Notes: a model not told the origin generated them from the letters alone. 64,000 bases of DNA from Cyanobacteria bacterium UBA3301 (GCA_002361485.1 DESZ01000028.1:6292-70291); one strand, 5' to 3'. Counted from the stretch's first letter, positions 53,087 through 62,122 are shown. Made by a program: numbers and translations.

Positions 53087-53744
53087 AATTAATGAGATAT
53101 TTTCATCAATTCAAGGGGAAGGCCCCGTTGTCGGGTACAAGCAATTATTTATACGCTTTTGCGGTTGTAATTTGAGTTGTGCATACTGCGATACTGAATT
53201 TAATAACGGCAAAACATATACACCCCAAGAACTTTACAAGGAAATTACAAACAATTATGATTTAAATAATATTCACTCCATTTCGTTAACAGGCGGAGAA
53301 CCGCTGCTGCATACAGATTTCTTAAAAGAATTTTTACCATTATTACAAGGTCAAACTAAAATTTATCTTGAAACGAACGCAACTTTATGTGAAAACTTTT
53401 TACAAATAAAAAAATATGCAGATATTATATCCGCAGACATTAAACTAAAGTCATCAACAGGAAATGATACATTTGCCTTGCACGAAAGATTTTTAGAAAA
53501 AACCGAAGGGATATATACATTTGCAAAAATAGTATTTGATGAGAATATAACGCAATATGAAATAGAAAAAAGTGCGCAAATAGCAAAGAAATTTGATATT
53601 GAAATAACACTTCAACCTAAAATGACAGATAATAAAATGTCTGTTAGTTCTGATTTTTGTAATAAAATCCTTGATAAATACTTATCAATTTATAAGAAAG
53701 TACGCCTTATTCCTCAAGTACATAAATTTATAAATGTAAGATAA
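53076..53744 (+). CDS. queE: 7-carboxy-7-deazaguanine synthase QueE
   Basis: The 222-residue radical SAM enzyme has the QueE start EIFSSIQGEGPVVGYKQLFIRF and the cluster motif Cys31-x3-Cys35-x2-Cys38 (CNLSCAYC). SLTGGEPLL and the late LQPKM block follow. It contracts 6-carboxytetrahydropterin to 7-carboxy-7-deazaguanine, on the way to preQ1 and queuosine. QueA is encoded at 916, but queC, queD and queF are not in the window. Translation is coupled to the DnaJ-like gene. Confidence 0.95.
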   Translation: MEAKINEIFSSIQGEGPVVGYKQLFIRFCGCNLSCAYCDTEFNNGKTYTPQELYKEITNNYDLNNIHSISLTGGEPLLHTDFLKEFLPLLQGQTKIYLETNATLCENFLQIKKYADIISADIKLKSSTGNDTFALHERFLEKTEGIYTFAKIVFDENITQYEIEKSAQIAKKFDIEITLQPKMTDNKMSVSSDFCNKILDKYLSIYKKVRLIPQVHKFINVR

Positions 53745-53798
53745 AATTTGACTGCATACTAAATATAATATAAAATAAACAAAAAAAGGGGGTTAAGG

Positions 53799-54155
53799 AT
53801 GGACGAATACAGAGCAAACATGCATTGGTTAATATTTATACAATGGCCGTCATTATTACTGCTACCTATTATCAAATATTATATAGATTACAAAACCACA
53901 ACAATTTCCGTTGATAAAAACGGTGTACATTTTAAAAAAGGCTGGCTAAATGTTAAAACTGAAGATTACAGCTTCCGCGGAGTCGAGTCTATTGACATCT
54001 ATCAATCATTTTTAGGCGGGATATTCAATTACGGCGATGTCATTATCCGTGGAACCGGTAATAATTACGAAGAATTTAAAAAGATGGCAGATCCGAAAGC
54101 TTTTAAAGAAAACTTCTACAAATACAAAAATGAAAGCGTTAATACCAATAATTAA
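53799..54155 (+). CDS. Membrane-anchored bacterial PH domain protein
   Basis: The 118-residue protein has one or two N-terminal hydrophobic stretches (about 9-27). A bacterial PH-like domain follows (TTISVDKNGVHFKKGWLNVKTEDYSFRGVESIDIYQ, then IFNYGDVIIRGTGN), close to the bPH_2/YdbT group. An AAGGGGG..AAGG ribosome site lies just upstream. These domains occur in small membrane proteins of unknown role. Confidence 0.8.
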   Translation: MDEYRANMHWLIFIQWPSLLLLPIIKYYIDYKTTTISVDKNGVHFKKGWLNVKTEDYSFRGVESIDIYQSFLGGIFNYGDVIIRGTGNNYEEFKKMADPKAFKENFYKYKNESVNTNN

Positions 54156-54238
54156 ATTATAATTAAAAAAATCCCTTTTATTTATTTTTGATTTATAATA
54201 AAACCATAGTCAGATATAAATAGAAAGGGAAATTTTTT

Positions 54239-55081
54239 ATGTGGGATTATTCCGAAAAGGTTATGGACCATTACCGTCATCCGAGAAATGTCGGAACTAT
54301 TGAAGATGCAGATGCTGTAGGCACGGCAGGTTCATTGGTTTGCGGAGACCAATTAAAAATATATTTAAAAATCAAAGATAATATTGTAACCGACGCGAAG
54401 TTCCAAACTTTTGGCTGCGGTTCTGCCGTTGCAAGTTCAAGTATTTTAACCGAAATGATAATCGGCAAAACCATAGATGAAGTTCGTAAAATTACCAATA
54501 AAGACATAGCTGACGAACTTGACGGGTTACCCCCTGAAAAGATGCATTGCTCAGTTATGGGATATGAAGCTTTGGAAGATGCCCTAAAAGAATACAAATC
54601 AGAAGGCTATATTCCTCTTGAAGAAATAAATAATGAACCTAAAGAAAAGATGATTTGCACATGTTTTCAGGTAACGGATAAAGTTATAATTGATGCAATT
54701 AAAGCAAACGGGCTAAAAACAGTAGAAGATGTTACCAATTACACAAAAGCAGGCGGAGCTTGCGGCAGATGTAAAGATGCAATTCAAAAAGTAATTGATA
54801 ACTATTATAGCGGAGTTACGGAACAAGAAAAGATTTCCGATTTAACCCCTACCCAAAGAATTTTAAAGATAAACAATATTATAGAAAATCAAATATCTCC
54901 GGAATTAATCAAAGACGGCGGAGATATTGAATTGGTTGATATAAAAGACAATGATGTATATGTTAAATTACGCGGTCAATGCTCCGGATGCAAAAATTCA
55001 ACAATGACATTAAAATTATTTGTAGAATCTACATTAAAAGATGCTTTCGGGGATGAAATAAACGTAATAGAGGTAAAATAA
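54239..55081 (+). CDS. nifU: Fe-S cluster scaffold NifU, three-domain form
   Basis: The 280-residue protein has the full NifU architecture. The IscU-type domain (about 1-125) carries Cys35 (LVCGD), Cys in FGCGSAVASSS and Cys in MHCSVMG. A central BFD-like [2Fe-2S] domain (about 138-190) has ICTCFQV and GGACGRCKDAI, and a C-terminal NifU domain (about 205-280) has the CSGCKNS motif. It builds clusters from sulfur delivered by NifS, encoded one base later. This full form also serves general Fe-S assembly in bacteria that do not fix nitrogen. No nif genes are visible here. Confidence 0.94.
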   Translation: MWDYSEKVMDHYRHPRNVGTIEDADAVGTAGSLVCGDQLKIYLKIKDNIVTDAKFQTFGCGSAVASSSILTEMIIGKTIDEVRKITNKDIADELDGLPPEKMHCSVMGYEALEDALKEYKSEGYIPLEEINNEPKEKMICTCFQVTDKVIIDAIKANGLKTVEDVTNYTKAGGACGRCKDAIQKVIDNYYSGVTEQEKISDLTPTQRILKINNIIENQISPELIKDGGDIELVDIKDNDVYVKLRGQCSGCKNSTMTLKLFVESTLKDAFGDEINVIEVK

Positions 55082-55082
55082 A

Positions 55083-56285
55083 ATGGGAAAAATGATTTAT
55101 CTTGACAATAATGCAACGACAAAAGTTGATGAACGCGTATTGGAAGAAATGCTTCCGTACTTGAAAGAAGAATATGCAAATCCTTCAAGTATGTATGATT
55201 TTAGCAGAAAGTCTTCAAAAGCTATAAAAGAAGCTCGCGGTAAAATTAAAGATTTTTTAGGCGCGGCAAACGAAAAAGAAATCATATTTACCTCTTGCGG
55301 TTCAGAAAGTGCCAATACAGCTATTCGCGGAGCATTAGCTCATGATAAATCTAAAAAACATATTATTACAACAAAAATTGAACACCCTTGCGTGTTAAAT
55401 GTATACAGATACCTTGAAAAACAAGGCTATAAAGTTGATTATATCGGAGTAAATTCAAACGGTGAACTAAATATCGACGAATTGAATAATCTCATAACAA
55501 ATGATACAGCTTTAGTATCTGTTATGTGGGCAAACAACGAAACAGGTGTTTTAAATCCTATAGCTGAAATTTCACAAATAATAAAATCAAAAAATCCCGA
55601 AACAAAATTCTTTGTTGACGGTGTACAGGGAGCAGGCAAAGTTCCGATAAACGTAGTGGAAGCAGGAGTCGATATGCTTGGCATATCGGGACACAAATTT
55701 CACGCACCAAAAGGCATTGGAGCATTGTATGTAAATTCTAAAACGATGATTAACCCGTTAATAATTGGCGGGCATCAGGAAAGAGGGAAACGCGCAGGAA
55801 CAGAGAATGTACCTTATATTGTCGGTATAGGCAAAGCCGCAGAACTTGCATCGGACAACCTGCAATACGAAATGACAGAAGTAAAACGCTTGCGCGACAA
55901 ACTCGAAAAGGGTATTATCCAAAACATCTACAATTCACGAGTAAATACAGGTCTTGCTCCAAGAGTCCCAAATACAACCAATATCGGTTTTGAATATATT
56001 GAAGGAGAATTGATATTACTTCATTTATCGGATTTAGGAATTTGTGCATCTTCAGGCTCTGCTTGCACATCTGGTTCTTTAGAGCCAAGCCATGTTCTAA
56101 GAGCTATGAACGTTCCGTTCACGGCTATCCATGGCAGTATTCGCTGGAGTTTAAGCCGATTTACAACAGAAGCAGAAATAGATTATGTAATCGAAAAACT
56201 TCCGAAAGTAATAGAAGAAATTACAACAATTTCTCCGTATCAAGCTGAGTTGAAGGCATTAAAAGAACTTAAAGTAAGCAAATAA
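55083..56285 (+). CDS. nifS: Cysteine desulfurase NifS/IscS
   Basis: The 400-residue class V aminotransferase-fold enzyme has YLDNNATTKVDERV at the start and the PLP lysine in SGHKFHAPKGIGALYV near 203. The catalytic cysteine lies in ASSGSACTSGSLEPSHVL near 325. It takes sulfur from cysteine and passes it to NifU. The IscS-like long loop around the cysteine marks group I. With nifU it forms a two-gene operon; no iscR, fdx or hsc genes are adjacent. Confidence 0.95.
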   Translation: MGKMIYLDNNATTKVDERVLEEMLPYLKEEYANPSSMYDFSRKSSKAIKEARGKIKDFLGAANEKEIIFTSCGSESANTAIRGALAHDKSKKHIITTKIEHPCVLNVYRYLEKQGYKVDYIGVNSNGELNIDELNNLITNDTALVSVMWANNETGVLNPIAEISQIIKSKNPETKFFVDGVQGAGKVPINVVEAGVDMLGISGHKFHAPKGIGALYVNSKTMINPLIIGGHQERGKRAGTENVPYIVGIGKAAELASDNLQYEMTEVKRLRDKLEKGIIQNIYNSRVNTGLAPRVPNTTNIGFEYIEGELILLHLSDLGICASSGSACTSGSLEPSHVLRAMNVPFTAIHGSIRWSLSRFTTEAEIDYVIEKLPKVIEEITTISPYQAELKALKELKVSK

Positions 56286-56404
56286 AAAAATTAATACTTT
56301 CGTCTTACGAAAAAAGCATTGATTTTGTTTTTCATAACCTTGCATATATATAGAATATTTTTTTATCATAAATAATTTTATCCTTTTTATGAGGTTAAAT
56401 TATT

Positions 56405-57361
56405 ATGAAAAAAATTATTCTAATACTTACAATTGCAATGACAGTACAATGTGCATATCCGGCTAATACTACTCTTGACAATATCGAAAATTCGCTATAC
56501 GGTTTTACTTATTCAAACGAAAGCGATTCTTTACGAGTTAGCAGAATAGAAAAAAAAGTATACGGAAAATCTTCAACAGGACAAATTTCAACTCGTATTG
56601 CAAAATTAAAAAAAGATATATCTGCAGACTTAATGGGACAGGAAATCACCCCAAAAGAAGATACATTTATGGAAGAGGATGACTTCATAGTATACGAAAA
56701 AGAACCTGAAGAAGCAGCCACAATGGACTACCCTGTCATAAATGAACTGGAAAAACAAGTATTTAAAAAAGAATTCAAAAATTCAAATATAAAAATGCGC
56801 TTATCAAACTTGGAACGCAAAACTTTTAATAAAACATACGATAATGACGATTTATCAACACGCGTCGACAGATTAAAAGCGCAATTAAAGCCGCAAAGTT
56901 TTGCCTCAAACGGAATAATGCAGCAGGATAATGATTTTTATACTGACATTCCTCAAAAAATGGCACAAAACTATCATTTGAACCAATACGGAACTCCGTT
57001 CGGGTATGATAATTTATACAACCAAACCAATAATTACGACTACGACGATGATTTACCGGAATCGAGCGTATTTTCTCAACATCAACCAAAACCTTTAAAT
57101 ATTTCTGCAATTGAAAAAAAATTATACAAGAAAAAATACGACACAGAACCTATGAATGAGCGATTAACAAGAATTGAAACATCCGTTTTTGGAACAAGTT
57201 TTCCCAATGATAGCGATTCGGAGCGTATAGCAAGGCTATCAAGCGCTATTCAAGCACAAAAAACAGCAAAAAGATATGACAGTAACAAGCTTAATCAAAA
57301 CCTTGCAACAGCATTCCAAATCGGAACTCTTATACTTATGGTTCTTGCATGCATTCTATAG
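56405..57361 (+). CDS. Exported repeat protein of unknown function
   Basis: A signal peptide (about 1-19) starts the 318-residue protein, and a hydrophobic helix ends it (about 300-318). Between them are three blocks, each with two copies of a roughly 22-residue unit: IEKKVYGKS...RIAKL, LEKQVFKKEFK...RLSNLE, IEKKLYKKKYD...RLTRIE and related. The pattern is [IL]-E-x-x-[VL]-[YF]-[GKN]-x5-10-R-[LIV]-x-[RN]-[ILV]. I recall similar units in other Melainabacteria proteins. It may form a helical array, and its role is unknown. AGGAGG-like signals are poor; GAGG lies 9 bases upstream. Confidence 0.75.
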   Translation: MKKIILILTIAMTVQCAYPANTTLDNIENSLYGFTYSNESDSLRVSRIEKKVYGKSSTGQISTRIAKLKKDISADLMGQEITPKEDTFMEEDDFIVYEKEPEEAATMDYPVINELEKQVFKKEFKNSNIKMRLSNLERKTFNKTYDNDDLSTRVDRLKAQLKPQSFASNGIMQQDNDFYTDIPQKMAQNYHLNQYGTPFGYDNLYNQTNNYDYDDDLPESSVFSQHQPKPLNISAIEKKLYKKKYDTEPMNERLTRIETSVFGTSFPNDSDSERIARLSSAIQAQKTAKRYDSNKLNQNLATAFQIGTLILMVLACIL

Positions 57362-57363
57362 CA

Positions 57364-58020
57364 TTAAACAACATCTAAAAGTCTTTGCCAAACTTCATCG
57401 ATAGAACCATCAGCATTGATTTCTTTCAACACGCCTTTTGCTTTGTAATAATCTATTAAAGGTGCCGTTTCATGAAAATAAGTTTCAAATCTTTCTTTTG
57501 CGGTTTCCTCATTATCATCTTTTCTTTGAGTTAAAGTCGAACCGCATTTATCGCAAGTATTCTCTTTAACAGGCGGTTTAAATTTAAGATTATAGATTTC
57601 ACCGCATTTCGGACAAGAGCGACGGTTAACGATTCTTGAAATAAGCACACTTATATCCGTTTTAAAATAGATTGCCCTAAAATCAACATTTTCATTTTTA
57701 TCAATTGCTGAATTTATTTCAACCAGCATTTCTGCTTGTTCAAGACTACGAGGATATCCGTCCAAAATATATCCGTTTTTACAATCATCAGCAGACAATC
57801 TGTTTTTAATAATTGCACCAACCAATTCAACTGGAACCAAATGTCCTTCATCTATAAATGACTGCGCAATTTTACCGTTTTCAGAGCCTGATGCTATTTC
57901 TGCACGAAGTAAAGAACCTGTGTCTATATGAGGTAAATTTAAATACTGCGCAAGTTTTGTCGTTTGAGTACCCTTACCGCAAGCCGGAGGACCTAAAAAT
58001 ATTAATTCTTTCTTTGTCAT
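57364..58020 (-). CDS. adk: Adenylate kinase
   Basis: The 218-residue kinase has the P-loop GPPACGKGTQT, the DGYPRSLEQAE motif and a long LID. The LID contains a four-cysteine zinc site (CPKCG and CDKCG), which stabilises the lid in many Gram-positive and other bacteria. It balances ATP, ADP and AMP. It lies downstream of the purine nucleoside phosphorylase gene on the minus strand with a short gap, so they are probably cotranscribed. A strong GAGAGA site precedes the start. Confidence 0.96.
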   Translation of the reverse strand: MTKKELIFLGPPACGKGTQTTKLAQYLNLPHIDTGSLLRAEIASGSENGKIAQSFIDEGHLVPVELVGAIIKNRLSADDCKNGYILDGYPRSLEQAEMLVEINSAIDKNENVDFRAIYFKTDISVLISRIVNRRSCPKCGEIYNLKFKPPVKENTCDKCGSTLTQRKDDNEETAKERFETYFHETAPLIDYYKAKGVLKEINADGSIDEVWQRLLDVV

Positions 58021-58037
58021 TTTTATCTCTCTTTTGT

Positions 58038-58844
58038 CTATTTAATGTTGCCTAATAATGTTAAAATTAATTCGGTAAATTTATCTTTTACTATATTAGT
58101 TGTCGTTATCACTTCATCGTGACTTAATTTTTTTGTTGAAACACCGGTTGCATAATTTGAAATACAACTAATACCTAAAACGTTTAACCCGCAATAATTT
58201 GCGACAATAGCTTCCGGAACCGTTGACATTCCGATTGCATCCGCACCTAAAGTACGAGCCATATTAATTTCTGCAGGGGTTTCATAGCTTGGACCTGATG
58301 AAGCTAAATATACCCCGTGCCTTAAATTTATTTTTAATAATCTTCCGGCTGCATCGGCGAGTTTTACTAATTCTTTGTTGTAAATTTCAGACATATCGGG
58401 AAATCTTACACCGAATTCTTCATCATTAGGCCCGATTAAAGGATTGGTTCCCATCATATTGATATGATCAGTAATAACCATTAAATCTCCCGGCCTAAAC
58501 GATTTATTAACTGCTCCAGCAGCATTAGTTAAAATAACAGTTTTTACGCCAAGACGTTTAAAAACTTTTATGGGATAAGTAATTTGTTCCATTGTATAGC
58601 CTTCATAAAAATGATTTCTGCCCTGCATCATAACCACAGGTTTGTCATTTATATGCGCAAAGACTAAATTACCTTTATGCCCCTCTATTGTAGAACGAGA
58701 GAAATTTGGGATTTTTGAATAAGGAACAGTATATTCAGCATAATTATCAGCCAATTCACCTAATCCTGACCCCAAGACAATTGCAATTTCCGGTTTAAAA
58801 CCATCCGTAAAAGTGTTTAAATAATCAACCGTATCATTTAACAT
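58038..58844 (-). CDS. Purine-nucleoside phosphorylase, trimeric class
   Basis: The start is ATG 58844, with GGGGG 8 bases upstream; ATG 58850 and 58895 are in frame but are too close to that site or lie inside the hairpin. The 268-residue enzyme has IVLGSGLGELAD, the phosphate-site MQGRNHFYEGY, TNAAGAVNKSFRPGDLM and GVYLASSGPSYETPAEI. The late GISCISNYATGVS is typical of class II (PunA/PupG) enzymes acting on inosine and guanosine. It salvages purines, fitting adk next door. An intrinsic hairpin sits immediately upstream. Confidence 0.93.
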   Translation of the reverse strand: MLNDTVDYLNTFTDGFKPEIAIVLGSGLGELADNYAEYTVPYSKIPNFSRSTIEGHKGNLVFAHINDKPVVMMQGRNHFYEGYTMEQITYPIKVFKRLGVKTVILTNAAGAVNKSFRPGDLMVITDHINMMGTNPLIGPNDEEFGVRFPDMSEIYNKELVKLADAAGRLLKINLRHGVYLASSGPSYETPAEINMARTLGADAIGMSTVPEAIVANYCGLNVLGISCISNYATGVSTKKLSHDEVITTTNIVKDKFTELILTLLGNIK

Positions 58845-58859
58845 TCCCATATCCCCCGA

Positions 58860-58897
58860 TAAAAAATGCACATTAAGCCTATGTTCAATGTGCATTT
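58860..58897 (-). terminator. Terminator or attenuator between the rpoZ-like gene and PNP
   Basis: On the minus strand an 11-bp stem (AAATGCACATT / AATGTGCATTT) with a 12-base loop is followed by a T run. It ends about 16 bases before the PNP start, leaving no room for a separate promoter. PNP and adk must rely on read-through or regulated antitermination. Confidence 0.7.
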
Positions 58898-58906
58898 ATT
58901 TATAAA

Positions 58907-59146
58907 CTAACCTACTAATCTGTTATCATCCGCTTCAGAAGCTTTTACCATCAAAGCGTGTTCAACAGGATTTTCACGAGTGTAACTTGATTCATAAGAA
59001 TCTTCAAAGCCGAAACCCTCTCTGGCTTTTCTTGCTTGGCTCTCATCAACTAATTTTTTTGCAAGTTCAGCTATTTCATAAACAAGCTTATATCTGTTAT
59101 CCGTATTTTCATTTAATTCCCATGCAACTTTAATTATTTGATTCAT
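58907..59146 (-). CDS. rpoZ: Probable RNA polymerase omega subunit
   Basis: The 79-residue protein has a short N-terminus. It then has NRYKLVYEIAELAKKLVDE, matching the omega pattern N-R-[YF]-x-L-V-x-x-[IA]-A-x-x-A-[RK]-[QK]-[IL], and later NPVEHALMVKASE in place of the usual K-P-x-x-x-A-[IL]. Omega helps RNA polymerase assemble. Sequence identity to well-known omegas is low, so this is a family call from pattern and size. The position beside PNP and adk is neutral. Confidence 0.6.
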   Translation of the reverse strand: MNQIIKVAWELNENTDNRYKLVYEIAELAKKLVDESQARKAREGFGFEDSYESSYTRENPVEHALMVKASEADDNRLVG

Positions 59147-59229
59147 TGATAAACCTCACTTTTCTATAACATAAATCCATAATATAATACAAATATTTTT
59201 TTCGCAAGTGTTTTTTATCATTAGATAAA

Positions 59230-59258
59230 TTGACCTCACACTATGCTTGAATTATTAT
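59230..59258 (+). promoter_or_regulatory. Sigma-70-type promoter of the methionine-gamma-lyase-like gene
   Basis: TTGACC (59230-59235) and TATTAT (59253-59258) are 17 bases apart. Only 15 bases separate the -10 box from ATG 59274, and AAGAGGTGG fits in that short leader. Confidence 0.65.
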
Positions 59259-59273
59259 AAAAAAGAGGTGGAT

Positions 59274-60512
59274 ATGAATAGCAAAGAAATAATTAAACAG
59301 GTTCAAGAAAGCTTAAAGGAGCAATTTGAACTGATTGAAGACATAAGAGAATATAATCAGGAAAAAGTTTTAAACGCATTTATAGATAATAAAGTAGCGC
59401 CCGAACATTTTTATACAGTATCAGGATATGGCCACGACGATTTGGGCAGAGAAATTTTAGACAAAGTATACGCACAAGTATTTAAAGCCGAAAAAGCTTT
59501 AGTCCGAATACATTTTGCCTCAGGCACGCATACATTAGCTTGCGCATTATTCGGGAATTTAAAAAGCGGGGACAAATTATTATCTATTGCAGGAGCGCCA
59601 TATGATACAATGCAGGAAGTTATCGGCACTATGGGCGATGAAGAAACAAAACGTGCATCTCTTATAGGCAACGGGATACTATATGATGAAGTTGATTTGA
59701 TAAATAACTCTGATATTGACTTTGAAGGGATTGAGCAAAAAGTTGATAAAGATACAACAATGGTGCTTATACAACGTTCAAAAGGGTATTCTACAAGGAA
59801 ATCATTGACAATCGAAACAATCGAAAAAATTTGCAAAATTGTAAAATCAAAAAATCCGAATTGCATTTGCTTCGTAGATAATTGTTACGGAGAATTTGTT
59901 GATAAACGTGAGCCGTTAGAAGTCGGCGCGGATTTAATAGGTGGTTCTTTAATAAAAAACCCCGGAGGCGGAATTGTTGAAGCAGGCGGCTATATTGCAG
60001 GGAAAGAACTTTATGTAGAAAGAAGCGCAAACCGTTTAACAGCACCCGGAATCGGTTCTGAAGGCGGCGCTATGTTTAATCAACACCGATTGATTTTTCA
60101 AGGACTTTTTATGGCACCGTCGGTTGTTTGTGATGCAGTAAAAGGTGCTGTACTCGCATCAAAAATATTTGATGAAATAGGATATGATTCCTACCCAAAA
60201 TATAATGAAAAAAGAACAGACATTATTCAAAATATAACATTCGGTAAGCCTGAATTGTTGGAAGAATTTTGCAGAACAATACAATCATTGTCGCCTATTA
60301 ATGCTTATGTTACCCCAATACCCGAACATATTCCGGGATATGAAGATAAAGTAATTATGGCAGGCGGAACCTTTATTGAAGGTTCAACAATAGAATTATC
60401 GGCAGACGGCCCGATGAGAGCGCCTTATGTCGCCTACATGCAAGGCGGCTTAACGTATTCACATGTTAAAATTGCTTTACAAAAATTCTTGGATAACCTA
60501 TCTTTTGATTAA
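59274..60512 (+). CDS. Methionine gamma-lyase family (YnbB/aluminium-resistance) PLP enzyme
   Basis: The start is ATG 59274 with AAGAGGTGG; an open frame from 59247 lies within the promoter. The 412-residue protein matches PF06838: SGYGHDDLGREILDKVYA at the start, RIHFASGTHTLACALFG (cofactor phosphate site), FVDNCYGEFV (Asp) and the PLP-lysine motif GGSLIKNPGGGI. Proteins of this family are annotated as methionine gamma-lyases or aluminium-resistance proteins, but the true substrate is generally unproven. Confidence 0.88.
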   Translation: MNSKEIIKQVQESLKEQFELIEDIREYNQEKVLNAFIDNKVAPEHFYTVSGYGHDDLGREILDKVYAQVFKAEKALVRIHFASGTHTLACALFGNLKSGDKLLSIAGAPYDTMQEVIGTMGDEETKRASLIGNGILYDEVDLINNSDIDFEGIEQKVDKDTTMVLIQRSKGYSTRKSLTIETIEKICKIVKSKNPNCICFVDNCYGEFVDKREPLEVGADLIGGSLIKNPGGGIVEAGGYIAGKELYVERSANRLTAPGIGSEGGAMFNQHRLIFQGLFMAPSVVCDAVKGAVLASKIFDEIGYDSYPKYNEKRTDIIQNITFGKPELLEEFCRTIQSLSPINAYVTPIPEHIPGYEDKVIMAGGTFIEGSTIELSADGPMRAPYVAYMQGGLTYSHVKIALQKFLDNLSFD

Positions 60513-60587
60513 TGTTTTGTAATATTACTAAACTTTTACGACAAAATATCCGATATATATTATTATGCAGAATTATGGAGATTAATC

Positions 60588-61934
60588 ATGGCACCTGAAT
60601 TTAATCCTGATAGTGTTGGTAAGTATGTTGCGAAAAAGTCCGAATTTTTCAGTTCAAAAGGCAATGACGTCTTTAACACACCAAGAACGTTTAAAACACA
60701 AGCAATAATGTCTGTTTTTGACAAAAATAATGACGGAAAGATATCAAAAGAAGAATTCAAAGCGGTATCAAAAGCGGAATATCAACAAATATCCGAGCAA
60801 ATAGACACATATCTGAAATCTAATCCGCAATTATCTGATGTATATAAACCTGACAATGAAACAAAAGAAATTTCTATGATTAAATATGATGATATGCAAT
60901 CAATGCTTGATGACGGCTACATTTCTGCAGACGAAATAGAAAATAAACCTAAACAATCCACACTTAAAGGCAAAAATTTACCTGAAGTCAGAGATTTAAA
61001 ATCTTCTACTCAAATGACAGAAGATGAAATGAAAGCGGAATTAAAATCATATGGTATAGAAACCGATGAGAGTAAACCTAAAATACTGAGAGAAATGCTG
61101 GATTCCGCCCGACGAGAAAGAGCTTTGTATGATGAAAACAGTGATAAAATTGACGGACACATAGGCACGTATTATCAGGAACTTGATACTAAAGTATGCT
61201 CAATACTCGCATCTATTGATAATTTAACGGATGAACAAGTACGCTCTATGTATACGCAAAATGAAAACGGGGATTACGTAATAACTTTTCCGATGGATAA
61301 AGGAACAGGTCGAACAGTAACGGTAACACAAGCAGAAATAGATAACAAAGCTGTAACGATAATCGAAAACGGGGAGCCTCGGGAAATTACAGGGCTGACT
61401 CAAGGAGATGCGGATGTTACGATGCTTCAAATTGCATTTTTTAAAAGATTTGGTGCAAGCATGCAAAGCATTCCGGTATGGGCATATAAAACGCAAAACG
61501 TTTTTGTATCGCCTGACCAAACTCAATATGGAGATAATCAACATGTAGAAGATATCACGGATTTTTCTGACATTCCGCTGCAAACAACTTTTAACATATT
61601 AAGTGCAGACGAGCTTTTAAGTAAAGGTATACAAGTAAAAGCCGAAGTAAAAGCAGGAGAAAATCCGCTAAAAGTTAAGGTTCCAAGATTTCAATTATCA
61701 GACGGACGACAAGCTTGGATTGAAAATAATTGTTTGACACTATCTGACGGCACTAAAATCGAAGGCGGACATGCTTTAGCTTTCAGAGGATACGACAAGG
61801 AAACAAAAGAAATAATACTTACATCTAATGAATTTCATAACCTGTCTGAGATAAGAGTACCGCAGGAGCTAATGAGATTTTTTGAAATGACGGATCAAAA
61901 AAGTAAAGATAAACCTGACGGGAATTTTGAATAA
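60588..61934 (+). CDS. EF-hand, SAP-like and calpain-like protein lacking the catalytic cysteine
   Basis: The 448-residue protein has GGAG before its ATG and no signal peptide. One canonical EF-hand loop spans residues 45-56 (Asp45, Asn47, Asp49, Lys51, Ser53, Glu56), so calcium binding is likely. A SAP-like helix-turn-helix unit follows at about 145-175 (MTEDEMKAELKSYGI). The C-terminal half resembles family C2 (calpain) peptidases: QGDADVTMLQI near 272 in place of QGDCWLL, His395 in GGHALAFRGYD and Asn414 in TSNEF. The nucleophile position is Ala275, so the domain is probably a pseudoprotease. The calpain resemblance is my inference from motifs. Confidence 0.6.
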   Translation: MAPEFNPDSVGKYVAKKSEFFSSKGNDVFNTPRTFKTQAIMSVFDKNNDGKISKEEFKAVSKAEYQQISEQIDTYLKSNPQLSDVYKPDNETKEISMIKYDDMQSMLDDGYISADEIENKPKQSTLKGKNLPEVRDLKSSTQMTEDEMKAELKSYGIETDESKPKILREMLDSARRERALYDENSDKIDGHIGTYYQELDTKVCSILASIDNLTDEQVRSMYTQNENGDYVITFPMDKGTGRTVTVTQAEIDNKAVTIIENGEPREITGLTQGDADVTMLQIAFFKRFGASMQSIPVWAYKTQNVFVSPDQTQYGDNQHVEDITDFSDIPLQTTFNILSADELLSKGIQVKAEVKAGENPLKVKVPRFQLSDGRQAWIENNCLTLSDGTKIEGGHALAFRGYDKETKEIILTSNEFHNLSEIRVPQELMRFFEMTDQKSKDKPDGNFE

Positions 61935-62122
61935 AAATATATATCAATGTAAATTTTTTATTTACAAATGAATGCACAATATATGCAGGTTTTAGCAGCA
62001 TCTTTCTTTTGTTCTAAATAAAACTACACTTTTATTTAATTATATGCTACAATATCAAAGCACAATAATTTAGTGTACATGAAAAATTTAGTATATAGCA
62101 GACAAAAGAGAGGTTTATAATT
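61935..62122 (+). promoter_or_regulatory. Intergenic region with a candidate extended -10 promoter for the GT35 gene
   Basis: The 188 bases hold a small inverted repeat (TGTAAAT/ATTTACA, about 61948-61966), which may end the previous transcript weakly. TG-C-TACAAT at 62045-62053 is an extended -10 element about 70 bases before the ATG. No ORF or RNA gene is seen. Confidence 0.35.

Noticed and set aside
54239..56285. Nitrogen-fixation island
   Set aside because: Only nifU and nifS are present. Their neighbours are housekeeping or unknown genes.
56296..56340. Hairpin TTTCGT/ACGAAA after nifS as a terminator
   Set aside because: The stem is only 6 bp and lacks an adjacent T tract, so it was not listed as a terminator.
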